From the NCBI GenBank assembly GCA_026936325.1, contig JAPTHN010000001.1, positions 4,724,560-4,788,559 of the forward strand: DNA of 64,000 nt. Direction: 5' to 3'. Position numbers and translations under genes: made by a program. Shown here piece after piece: positions 48,801-59,749 of the stretch. The stretch's first letter is position 1. Every line of letters starts with the position of its first letter. The notes under the pieces are model-generated. The model searched no databases. It saw only the letters and a list, made by a program, of their open reading frames with translations, and was not told the origin of the DNA. Source of the stretch: Platynereis dumerilii (Eukaryota; Annelida; Polychaeta; Phyllodocida; Nereididae).

Positions 48801-49644
48801 CAATTTTTATCCAGGAACATCCACAGCACAAAGGTAAGTCTCAAACGATGCCTATTGTATCATTCAATACACAATAACTGCTCAAAACACATATTCACCC
48901 CTTTCGATCCAGAATAAGGGGGTAAATTTCCCCTTGACATCAAAATCATAATTGCATTATCTCCCCATGTCAATATACTGGACTTGTGCAAAATTTGGAG
49001 AAAATCGTCCATGTTAATCAAAAGTTAGAGTCAATTACCCCTTTTGGGGTAATTACCCCCAAAACGTTATTTTTATTTTATAATGTGACTGTAATTCATG
49101 AATACTATATACACACCAAGTTTCATTAATTTCCCTCCATTCAAACCAAAGTTAAAAAATGTTTTCACTTTTTGGACAAAACACCCATTTTTGAAAGTCC
49201 AATAACTCAGAAACCCCAAGTTTGATCAATATAAAAAGTGTCTTACCATGGATGAGCAGTCAGGCTATCAATTACAGCAAAAACTGAGCCTCTAACCATT
49301 ATAGTTTTCTCTGAAAACATGAGCAACTGGTTTTTGTCAAAAGGGGGTAAATACCCCTTTACCCTCATCTCCCAATAAACGATACAGGCCAAAATTGTAG
49401 CAACACATGTTTATATAAAGGTTCCTAAGTCCTAATAATCTAACAATGATATTAAAAGAGATAATCCACTTTGAAATTTTGGAAAATTTGACTTTGAGAT
49501 GACCTGTGACCTTGAGTTCAAGGTCAAGGTCAACCATTTTCACAAAAAATGAAAGTACTGACCAAGGACTACCTATGTACAAAATTTCAAGTCTCTATGA
49601 CAAAAACTGACTGGATAAAAATGGCCAAATAATAATAATAATAA
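45804..49644 (-). mobile_element. Helentron-like element C2 with expanded monomer array
   Basis: Starts CTAGCAGTCAAC like C1 and has the same tail order, but carries about twelve 268 bp monomers (TTACCCC anchors from 46,093 to 49,037) against five in C1. The AAT tail is interrupted by D1. Its inverted terminal motif is not seen in the window. Confidence 0.75.
46380..48520. repeat. higher-order duplication: four monomers repeated at 1,069 bp
   Basis: The segment from 46,382 recurs from 47,451 with almost no differences, an offset of four 268 bp monomers, whereas adjacent monomers are clearly diverged. This is a recent unequal-exchange or replication-slippage duplication of a tetramer inside C2. 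Confidence 0.88.
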
Positions 49645-49839
49645 CTAGTAGACGGCCACCGCAGGGCGGTGACAAAACTTCACCTACTGCAGAACCAGTA
49701 ACTCGAAATAGACACAGGTAGATGAGCAAGTAAAAAGTACATAGAAATGATACAGAAATCCTACTGTAACACATTGCAATACATGCAAGTATGCAAAAAA
49801 ACATAGACCAGTACGTAAACCAATACATGAACCAGTAGG

Positions 49840-50050
49840 TTACATGCACCATTGGACATGCACCAGTACATGCACCAGTACAATGTACCCATGCAATGGA
49901 CCAGTACATGCCCCACTTAGTATATGCACCAGTAGTCCAGTACAATGTATCATACGTTGGACCAGTACATGGACTGGTACATTGACCAGTATATGCACTA
50001 AGTACATGCTCCAGTACATGAACCAGCACTTGCACCAGTAGTCCAGTACA
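49840..50050. repeat. ACCAGTACATGC-type degenerate minisatellite
   Basis: Loose repeats of ACCAGTACATG and CCAGTACAATGTA in the first part of the D1 variable block. Confidence 0.8.
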
Positions 50051-50096
50051 ATGTAAGAGTGTAATGTACCAGTACAATGTACCAGTGAAAAGGTTA

Positions 50097-50135
50097 TTAG
50101 GGTTTAGGGGTTAGGGTTAGGGTTAGGGTTCAGGG
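50097..50135 (+). repeat. short TTAGGG tract
   Basis: About six degenerate TTAGGG units on the + strand, inside D1. Confidence 0.9.
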
Positions 50136-50278
50136 TTAACGGCCCACGCCCTAGAGTGCACTGGCACTACTCATGTCACAGTCCAATATCTGCCACTTGA
50201 CCTTGACTGTCCTGAAAGTAATGCGTTTCTATGTGAATTGTATCAAGGAGCAAATGTACAAAAAGTCTACTTATGGGG

Positions 50279-50367
50279 CTAGGGGCTAGGGTTAGGGTTA
50301 GGGTTAGGGTTAGGGCTAGGGTTAGGGTTAGGGCTAGGGTTAGGGTTAGAGCTAGGGTTAGGGTTAC
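50279..50367 (+). repeat. TTAGGG/CTAGGG tract
   Basis: About 15 units of TTAGGG with regular CTAGGG variants, followed directly by CAGTGCAATGGAC 12-mers. Interstitial telomere-like DNA inside a mobile element. Confidence 0.93.
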
Positions 50368-50580
50368 CAGTGCAATGGACCAGTGCAATGGACCAGTGCA
50401 ATGGACCAGTACAAGGACCAGTACATGGACAGTACATGGACCAGGACATGGACCAGGACATGGACCAGGACATGGACCAGTATATGGACCAGTATATGAA
50501 CCAGTATATGAACAAGTGTATGAACCAGTATATGAACCAATTACATGCTCCAGTACATGAACCAGTACTTGCACCAGCAG
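50367..50580. repeat. CCAGTGCAATGG / CCAGTACATGGA minisatellite
   Basis: About 17 units of 12 bp, drifting from CAATGG to ACATGG to TATGAA variants. It produces long P-V-H or M-D-Q-Y periodic frames on both strands that are not genes. Confidence 0.95.
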
Positions 50581-50636
50581 ACCACTACAATGTAAGAGTG
50601 TAATGTACCAGTACAATGTGCCAGTGAAAAGGTTAT

Positions 50637-50760
50637 TAGCGGTTAGGGTTAGGGTTAGGGTTAGGGTTACCAGTGCAATGGACCAATGCAATGGACCAAT
50701 GCAATGGACCAATGCAATGGACCAATGCATTGGACCAATGCATTGGTCCAATGCATTGAT
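50637..50760 (+). repeat. TTAGGG tract followed by CCAATGCAATGG minisatellite
   Basis: Five TTAGGG units, then about seven 12 bp units ending in a palindromic CCAATGCATTGG run. Confidence 0.92.
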
Positions 50761-52679
50761 TGAAATGATGGTACAATTCATTAATATAGACTTCCGAAAT
50801 TCCTTGAAAAATGTGGTTTTTAACTTAAAATCGGTCTAGAATCAAAACCATTCAATGAAAACATATATAACTTTCCATGACTATGTTAACAGAAGTTCTT
50901 GATAGTTGTAGAGAGGTTCATTGCAATAGGATGATTCCTTCCTTGTCAAAATATTGGTATATTGTCAAAATTTGACAAAAAACATGAAATTTTCAGGGTC
51001 CCGCGATCTTTTATACCGTCATAGCTACGACAAAGTGTTCAGAAAAGGAAAACTAGTGGAGAATTTGGTCTTTCCAAATCTGTTTTCAGATTCTCCTTAA
51101 CCTAGTTAGAACCGGAGTGACAGTAGATTGAAATTACGGTACAATTCAGAAATACGAACCTTAGAAGTCACTGAAAAAATGTAGTTTTTAACTTAAAATC
51201 TCTCTGGAACAGAAACGGTTAGATGGAAATATATATAATTTGGCAGGATTATGTACACAGATGTTAGAGATATGTCCAGACAGGTTCATTAGAAAAGAAT
51301 GATTCCTTCCTTGTCAAAATATTGATATATTGTGAAAATTTGACAAAAAACATGAAATTTTCAGGGTCCGGCGATCTTTTTAACCGTCGGAGCTACGACA
51401 AAATGTTCAGAAAATGAAAACTAGAGGAGAATTTGGCCTTTCCAAATCTGTTTTCAGATTCTCTGTAACTTAATTAGGACCGGAGCTACGGCCGACTGAA
51501 TTAACGCTTTTTTTGAGAAATGTGGAAAAATATCGTAAATTTTTCACTAATTTTTTGACCTTGTGACCTTTACTGTGCAACGTAGGTCAATCCGAGGACC
51601 TTGAAATTTTACAGGGAGCCTCTAGACTATTGTAGCAAGTATGTCTGCCATTTTTGTAACAATATCTTGATTCCTTCTATGTGTAAAAAAATCAAATGTC
51701 AAAGAAGTAGAATTTTTTGTAATGTTTGACCTTGAGTTTGACCTTGAAAAACATTTTCTAGGTCAAAATCAATATGATATTCTGAATCGCAGTAGGTAAC
51801 AAAGGGGGGGTCAGTCATACATTGTAACCCTGTAGAATCAATATTTCCTTGTCAAAAACGCGGAATTGTGTCATTTTTTAACATTTGTCGGTTAGCAATA
51901 TTTGTCAATTTTTCATAAATCCGGTGAAGGAGGTAGACAAAATATGTTTAGATATTATGAATAAGCAGGCCAATGTTCATCTGTCACATGTAAATCACGC
52001 TGATATCTTTAACCAAACATGGTGAAAAAAATTCCTGAAAATGGCCCCTTTTCAAACTTTTTTCGGTCAAATGACCTTGAAAAATGAGGTCAAGGTCACA
52101 TTTAAAGGTCTGTATGGGGTGTATACATGTACATTTGGGGGGGTTTACTATGACATGTTAACAGGTAGAATCGATATTTCAAGGTCAAATTCTCAAGGTC
52201 ACCGATTTTGGTGACGCGGTATGACTTTAAAATTATGTAACTCAAGAACCAGTACTGCCAATGAAAAATAAAAGTCCATGCAGGTGTCCCGAGAGTTTAG
52301 ACACATTTTGGCATCAACGATATGTCTGTACGACTCACAGTTTCGGAGGCACAGGAGCAGACTTCAAACCATAAAAATGGACTTTGTACAACGTGACCTT
52401 GACCTACTTTCATGAAAGTAGGTCAGATTATGTAGAAAGTGTCTGGGACCTTTCCGTGTACCGGAAGGTGAAAACCGGTAATAACCGGATGAGTTACATG
52501 TATTTGAAATATTGCGAAATCCGAATTTGAAGGGCCCTGTGACCTTGAAAAATAGGTCAAGGTCAAATTTTTCAAAATGATTCTCTTGTATTTTTGTAGG
52601 CTACGTATACAAATTTTTTGAGAATTTTCCGAAGAAAAAATTCGGAAAGAATAATAATAAATAATAATAATAATAATAA

Positions 52680-54759
52680 CTAGTAGACGTAACCGCGAGC
52701 GGTAACAAAACTTCACCTACTGTGGTACCAGTAACTCGAAACAGACACAAGTAGATGAGCAAATAAAAGGTACATGGAAAAGTACACAGGAATTATACAT
52801 AATTATGTAACATGCATACACAAGAATACAAGAATGTTTCCTGTACATTGAGTACATGCAAGTATGCACTGAAAAACGAGTTGATAAACCAGTACATGAA
52901 CCAGTGCATGAACCAGTGTATGAACCAGTACATGAACCAGTACATGAACCAGCACATGAACCAGTACATGAACCAATACATGAACCAATACATGAACCAG
53001 TACATCCACCAGTGCATCCACCAGTACATCTTCTGCTCTTTCTGAGAACATCGAGTCATGTAATCTCTTTGACCATAAGAAATACATGAAATTTTCAGGG
53101 TCCGGCGATCTTTTAAACCGTCATAGCTACGACAATATGTTCAGAAAATTAAAACTAGAGGAGAATTTGGCCTTTTCAAATCTGTTTACAGATTCTCTGT
53201 ATCTTAATTAGAACCGGAGTTATCGCAGATTGAAATTATGGTACAATTCAGGAATATGAACTTGAGAAATACCTGAAAAACTGCAGTTTTTAACTTCAAA
53301 TCACTGTATAACCAAAACAGTTCAGTGAAAACATATATAATTTGCCAGGATTATGTAAACAGATGTTACAAAGAGGTCCAGGCAGGTTGATAAAAAAAGG
53401 AAGATTCCTTCCTTGTCAAAATAATGATATATTGTGAAAATTTGGAAAAAAACATGAAATTTTCAGGGTCCGGCGATCTTTTTAACCGCCGGAGCTACGA
53501 CAAAACATTCAGAAGATGAAAACTAGGGGAGTATATAGCCTTTCCAAAGCTGTTTTCAGATTCTCTCTATCTTAATTAGGACCGAAGCTACGGCCGTTTG
53601 AAATGACGCTATCTTTGAGAAATGTGAAAAAAAATCATAAATTTTTTGCTCGTTTTTTGATCTTTTGACCTTTACAGTGCAACGTAGGTCAATCCGAGGA
53701 CCTTGAAAATTTACAGGAAGCCTCTAAAGTATTGTAGCAAGTATGTCTATCATTTTTGTAACAATATCTTGATTCCTTCTTTGTTAAAAAATATGAAATG
53801 TCAAAAATGTAAAATTTTTTGACATGTTTGACCTTGAGTTTGACCTTGAAATATATTTTGTAGGTCAAAATAAATATGATTTTCATAATGGCATTGTATG
53901 AAAAAGGGGGGGTCAGCCATGCATTGTAACCCTGTACAAGCAATATTTCCTTGTCAAAAACGCGGAAATGTGTCATTTTTTAACCTTTGTCGGTTAGCAA
54001 TATTAAAATTATTTTCATAAATCCGGCAAAGGAGGTACACAAAATATAATTAGATAATGTGAATAAGCAGGCCAATGTTCATCTGTCACCTGTAAATCAC
54101 TATGATATCTTGAAAAGACCATGGTGAAAAAAATTGCTGAAAATGGCACTTTTTCAAACTTTTTCGGGTTAAATGACCTTGAAAAATGAGGTCAAGGTCA
54201 AATTTAAAGGTCATTTTGGGCTTACTAGGTGTATGTTTGGGGGGGTTTACTATGACATGTTATGAGCTAACATTGATATTTCAAGGTCAAATTCTCAAGG
54301 TCACCGATTTTGGTGACGCGGTATGACTTTAAAATGACGTAACTCAAGAACCGGTACTGCCGATGAACAATAAAGACTCCCGCAGGTGTCCCGTGAGTTA
54401 GGGCACGTAACGGCACCAACGGTATGTCTCTACGACTTACGGATACGGCGGCACAGGGGTCAACCTCAAACCATGAAAATAGACTTTGTACAATGTGACC
54501 TTGACCTACTTTCATGAAAATAGGTCACACTGTGTAGAAAGTGTCTGGGACCATTCCATGTGCAGGAAGGTGAAAACCGGTAATAACCGGATGAGCTACA
54601 TGTATTTGAAATATTGCGAAATCCGACTTTGAGAGGCTCTGTGACCTTGAAAAATAGGTCAAGGTCAATTTTTTCAAAATGATTCTCTTGTATTTTTGTA
54701 GGCTACGTATACAAATTTTTTGAAAATTTTCCGAAGAGGTTTGTCGGTAAGAAAAATAA
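52680..54759 (-). mobile_element. Helentron-like element D2
   Basis: Starts CTAGTAGACGT, hairpin ACCGC-GA-GCGGT, then AAACTTCACCT. The hairpin sequence differs from D1 on both arms while pairing is kept. The variable block is a minisatellite without TTAGGG. The two CAGGGTCCGGCGATC modules and the tail follow as in D1. The tail ends AAGAAAAATAA where D3 begins; after the D3 end the sequence resumes with AATAAGAAAAATAATACCG. Confidence 0.75.
52885..53030. repeat. ACCAGTACATGA minisatellite
   Basis: About twelve 12 bp units; the variable block of D2. Confidence 0.95.
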
Positions 54760-55001
54760 CTAGTAGACGGCCACCGCAGAGCGGTGACAAAACTTCACCT
54801 ACTGCAGAACCAGTAACTCGAAATAGACACAGGTAGATGAGCAAGTAAAAAGTATGTGGAAATGATACAGGAATCCTACTGTAATACATTGCAATGCATG
54901 CAAGTATGCAAAAAACATAGATCAGTACGTAAACCAATACATGAGCCAGCAGGCTACATGCTCCATCAGACATGCACCAGTATATGCAATAGTACAATGT
55001 A

Positions 55002-55110
55002 CCCTATCAGCGTGCCTCGGCAGCCCAACGTCGGCCCAAAGCGGGTCCGATGCTGCTGACAATGTACTGACACTGGGCCGACGCCGGACCGCCGAAGCAC
55101 GCTGACAGGG
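55002..55110. mobile_element. 109 bp palindromic MITE inside D3, empty site in D1
   Basis: GC-rich insertion starting CCCTATCAGCGTGC and ending with the complement (one or two mismatches), flanked by TA (55,000-55,001; 55,111-55,112). A second inner pair, CGTCGGCCCA and TGGGCCGACG, makes it almost a full palindrome. D1 has the uninterrupted version at about 49,868-49,895 (CAATGTACCCATGCAATGG), which serves as the empty site and proves insertion. A TA or GTAC target is possible. Confidence 0.85.
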
Positions 55111-55324
55111 TACACATGCAATGGACCAGTACATGCCCCAGTGAGTACATGCACCAGTAGTCCAGTACAATGTATCATACAGTGGATCAATACATGGACT
55201 GGTACATTGACCAGTATATGAACCAAGTACATGCTCCAGTACATGAACCAGTACTTGCACCAGTAGTCCAGTACAATGTACCAGTATAATGTACCAATAC
55301 AATATAGCAGTGAAAAGGTTATTA

Positions 55325-55386
55325 TATTAGGGGTTAGGATTAGGGTTAGGGTTAGGGTTAGGGCTAGGGTTAGGGTTAGGGTTACC
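55325..55386 (+). repeat. TTAGGG tract in D3
   Basis: About nine TTAGGG-type units on the + strand. Confidence 0.92.
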
Positions 55387-55565
55387 AGTGAAATGGACCA
55401 ATGCAATGGACCAATGCAATGGACCAGTACATGGACCAGTACATGGACCAGTACATGGACCAGTACATGGACCAGTAATGGACCAGTACATGGACCAGTA
55501 CATGGACCAGTACATGGACCAGTACATGGACCAGTACATGGACCAGTACATGGACCAGTACAGAT
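55386..55565. repeat. ACCAGTACATGG minisatellite
   Basis: About 14 units of 12 bp, very homogeneous from 55,425 on; one unit lacks two bases. Confidence 0.95.
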
Positions 55566-57523
55566 ATGATCGATTGAAATGATGGTACAATTCATTAATA
55601 TAGACTTCAGAAATTACTTGAAATATGTGGTTTGTAACTTAAAATCGGTCTAGAATCAAAACGATTTAATGAAAACATATATAACTTTCCAGGACTATGT
55701 TAACGGAAGTTATGGATAGGTGTAGAGAGGTTCATTGCAATAGGATGATTCCTTCCTTGTCAAAATATTGGTATATTGTCAAAATTTGACAAAAATCATG
55801 AAATTTTCAGGGTCCGGCGATCTTTTATACTGTCATAGCTACAACAAAATGTTCAGAAAAGGAAAACTAGGGGAGAATTTGGCCTTTCCAAATCTGTTTT
55901 CAGATTCTCCGTAACTTAATTAGAACCGGAGTTACGGTAGATTGAAATTATGGTACAATTCAGAAATACGAACCTTAGAAGTCACTGAAAAAATGTAGTT
56001 TTTAACTTAAAATCACTCTGGAACCAAAACGGTTGAATGGAAATACATATAACTTGGCAGGATTATGTAAACAGATGTTAGAAATATGTACAGGCAGGTT
56101 CATCAGAAAAAGATGATTCCTTCCTTGTCAAAATATTGATATATTGTGAAAATTTGACAAAAAACATGAAATTTTCAGGGTCCGGCGATCTTTTTAACCG
56201 TCGAAGCTACGACAAAATGTTCAGAAAATGAAAACTAGAGGAGAATTTGGCCTTTCCAAATCTGTTTTCAGATTCTCTGTAACTTAATTAGGACCGGAGC
56301 TACGGCCGATTGAATTAACGCTTTCTTTGAGAAATGTGGAAAAATATCGTGAATTTTTCACTAATTTTTTGACCTTGTGACCTTTACTGTGCAACGTAGG
56401 TCAATCCGAGGACCTTGAAATTTTACAGGGAGCCTCTAGACTATTGTAGCAAGTATGTCAGTTATTTTTGTAACAATATCTTGATTCCTTCTATGTGTAA
56501 AAAAATCAAATGTCAAAGAAGTACACTTTTTTGTAATGTTTGACCTTGAGTTTGACCTTGAAAAACATTTTCTAGGTCAAAATCAATATGATATTCTGAA
56601 TTGCAGTAGGTAACAAAGGGGGGGTCAGTCATGGATTGTAACCCTGTAGAATCAATATTTCCTTGTCAAAAACGCGGAATTGTGTCATTTTTTAACATTT
56701 GTCGGTTAGCAATATTTGTCAATTTTTCATAAATCCGGTGAAGGAGGTAGACATAATATGATTAGATATTATGAATAAGCAGGCCAATGTTCATCTGTCA
56801 CATGTAAATCACGCTGATATCTGGAAAATAACATGGTAAAAAAAATTGCTGAAAATGGCACCTATTCAAACTTTTTCGGGTCAAATGACCTTGAAAAATG
56901 AGGTCAAGGTCAAATTTAAAGGTCTGTATGGGCTTATTAGGTGTATGTTTGGGGGGGTTTACTATGACATGTTAGCAGCTAACATCGATATTTCAAGGTC
57001 AAATTCTCAAGGTCACCGTTATTAGTGACACGGTATGATTTCAAAATTACGTAACTCAAAAACCGGCACTGGTAATGGAAAATAAAGGGTCCTCGCAGGT
57101 GTCCCGTGAGTTCGGGCACCTTTTGGCACCAACGGTATGTCTCTACGACTTGCTGATTTTGACGCACAGGGGCAGACCTCAAACCATAAAAACGGACTTT
57201 GTACTATGTGACCTTGACCTACTTTCATGAAAGTAGGTCAAAGTATGTAGAAACTGTCTGAGACCTTTTCATGTACCAGAAAGTGAAAACCGGTAATAAC
57301 CGGACAAGGTACATGTATTTGAAATATTGCAAAATCCGACTTTGAAAGGCTCCGTGACCTTGAAAAATAGGTCAAGGTCAATTTTTTCAAAATGATTCTC
57401 TTGTATTTTGGTAGGCTACGTATACAAATTTTTTGAAAATTTTCCGATGAAGTTTATCGGGAAGAATAATAATAATAAATAATAAATAATAAATAATAAA
57501 TAATAAATAATACCGAAAACAAG

Positions 57524-57652
57524 AAACTTCACCTATGTGTAGGTGAAGTTTAATAAGAAAAATAATACCGATTACAAGAAACTTCACCTATGTGTAGGTG
57601 AAGTTTAATAATACCGATTACAAGAAACTTCACCTATGTGTAGGTGAAGTTT
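57524..57652 (-). repeat. three stacked D-family termini
   Basis: Three identical 28 bp hairpin modules, AAACTTCACCT-ATGTGT-AGGTGAAGTTT-like, lie at 57,524-57,551, 57,579-57,606 and 57,625-57,652, each preceded by AATACCGA..ACAAG. Three D elements start upstream and only three ends exist, all here. The simplest reading is nesting: the first end closes D3, the second D2, the third D1. Confidence 0.8.
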
Positions 57653-57654
57653 AA

Positions 57655-59749
57655 CTAGATGGCTATAACTGACCATGGTCAGTGATGAAGAATTTACCAA
57701 TATATTTATTATTTAAAGGTATATTGTATAATGTTTATGAGTACAGACTATTGTGTGAATGCTCATGCTTAATTTAGTTTATTTAGTTTAGTTTAGTTCA
57801 GTTTAGCTTATTTAGTTTAATTTATTAGTTTAGTTTATTTAGTATAGTTTACTTGGTTTAGTTTAGGAAATTTAATTTAGTTTTATTGACCACTTGACAA
57901 GAATGAAAACAAATGTACTGAGCATAAAAGATATAGGAAGATCAGTATAATGTATCACATTTACAAAATAGGCCCATGCAACTTTTATACTCATTTTGTA
58001 TTTCTTCACTGCAAAATTGACTTCTTCTAGCTCAGGGCACTAATTTGGTTATAATAGGTGAAGTTGAATTTTTCAGGGTTGACCGATCTTTTTAACTATT
58101 GATGCTACACCAAAATGAACATTAAATAAAATAAAGAGGAGAATCTGAGGCATTCAGAACTGTTTTTATCATTCTTATACCTTAATTACAACAGGAGATA
58201 GAGCCGATTGAAATAATGACAAAAATGTAAAATATCACTGAAAAATTGACTCTGAAAATGTCAAGTTTTGAACATTAATTAATCTCAAAGCCAAACGGTT
58301 TACAGTAGAGACTTGAAACTGGACACACTACTGTAAATGTGTTAGGATTACATGTCCAAGGAGTATTAAATTTTTCGAAGATTGCTTTGTTTGTCAAGAA
58401 AAAGTTAAAGTGTGAAATCATGACCGAAAACATGAAATTTTCAGGGTCCGGCGATCTTTTTAACTAGTAGAGATACGTTAAAAAGTATAGAAAATAAATA
58501 CTAGAGGAGATTACTGCCTTTCCGAATATGTTTTTAGTTTTTCTCTAGCTTAATTAGAACCGGAGATAAAGGCCATCAAAGTTTGGGTACAAGTGCGAAA
58601 TTGGAAAATGAGCAGTCAATTTAGCTGTCATTTTTTGACCTTGTGACCTTTATTATGCAATGTATATCAATCCGAGGAACTTAAAACTTTGCAAGAGTCC
58701 TCTAGGGTACTGTGGCACCAAACACTGAAGAGATTGTGGAAATTCCTCAATTATTTCCTAGTTAAAAAAATTAGATATCTCAAATATCCAATTTTGCAAA
58801 ATATTTGACCTTGAGTTTGACCTTGAAAATACCTTTCTAGGTCAAAACCAATATTTTTCCCAGATTGGAAATATGTGACAAAGGGGGGGTCATTCTATTA
58901 TTTGAACTGTGTAGGATCAATATTTATTGCTCTAGAGGGCAAAAATAGGCTGATTTTGCATGTTGCGCGGTATGCAATATTTGGAATTTTTTTATAAATC
59001 AACATGAAGAGATAGATTAATTCCGATTTCAGGGTTCAAACAATCCAGCTGCCGGCTATAAAAGTCTATAATATGATCCCGATATCTTTGAAAAAACATA
59101 ATTGTTGGAATTTTTGAAAATGCAGTGAATTGAAACTTTGACGGGTCATATGACCTTGAAAAATGAGGTCAAGGTCAAATTTGAAGATTGGTATGGGGTG
59201 TAAATGGGTATATTTGGGGGGGTTCATTATACATTTGCATTACCTAAAATGACTCCTTCATGGATTTTGAACTCATGCACCTCAAATTTGGCAAATACAC
59301 CATACCAAGATGGCCGCCATTCCATAAATACTTAAAATATCAAAATTAAAAATATGTCTTACCATGTCCCATACCATAGAGTAACTTTTCGCCCAATCAG
59401 CATGCTGCTATCATTTATGGTTTTTGCCGAACTCGAAACAATTTGAAAATGACCAAAATATTCAGTGTGGCCTATTCCGCTCTAAGGATTTTGATTATTT
59501 TTGCTTCAAATTATTGCTCTTTACAGTTCATTAGGTGAAAGTAAAGTAAATTACACTGGACTATAAATTTATTAAGATATAGTATATTGAAATATACCAA
59601 AATTCACACTAAAAAGGTCATATAAACCTTAAAAATAAAAATTGAAACTCAGGACCGGAATACAGTAGTCTACAAGTATACAGGTACATTCACAAAAATA
59701 ATCAAGAAAATCGAAACAACTTTTTCGGAAATAATAATAATAATAATAA
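57655..59749 (-). mobile_element. Helentron-like element E1
   Basis: Starts CTAGATGGCTATAAC, hairpin TGACCATGGTCA, motif AGAATTTACC. A TTTAGTTTA-rich variable block (about 57,775-57,885) precedes two core modules (CAGGGTTGACCGATC near 58,073 and CAGGGTCCGGCGATC near 58,441) and a tail related to D. The AAT tail is interrupted by E2; no closing motif (GGTAAATTCT) is present in the window. Confidence 0.74.

Larger units (their letters stand above)
49645..52679 (-). mobile_element. Helentron-like element D1 with telomere-like tracts
   Basis: Starts CTAGTAGACGG, hairpin CACCGC-AGG-GCGGTG, motif AAACTTCACCT. A variable block follows of ACCAGTACATGG-type 12-mers and TTAGGG tracts, then two copies of a roughly 370 bp module with CAGGGTCCGGCGATC, then a long tail with many TGACCTTGA/AGGTCAAGGTCA words (for example 51,727 and 51,739), and AAT repeats. 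D2 begins inside the AAT tail. Its own terminus is probably the third module at 57,625-57,652. No Rep/helicase frame. Confidence 0.75.
54760..57551 (-). mobile_element. Helentron-like element D3 (both ends present)
   Basis: Starts CTAGTAGACGG with hairpin CACCGC-AGA-GCGGTG and AAACTTCACCT. Its variable block contains a TTAGGG tract, 12-mers and a 109 bp MITE. After the two core modules and the tail, an AAT/AAAT tract leads to its own terminus at 57,524-57,551, where AAACTTCACCT pairs with AGGTGAAGTTT. It is flanked by the similar strings TAAGAAAAATAA on both sides, which could be a 12 bp target duplication or merely a repeated tail; classical Helitrons make none. Confidence 0.75.

Noticed and set aside
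50176-50781. Minus-strand frame of about 200 codons with T-G-P-C and L-T-L-T repeats
   Set aside because: It is produced by the 12 bp minisatellite and TTAGGG tracts of D1; a similar frame at 54,966-55,595 comes from D3. Periodicity, not coding, keeps them open.
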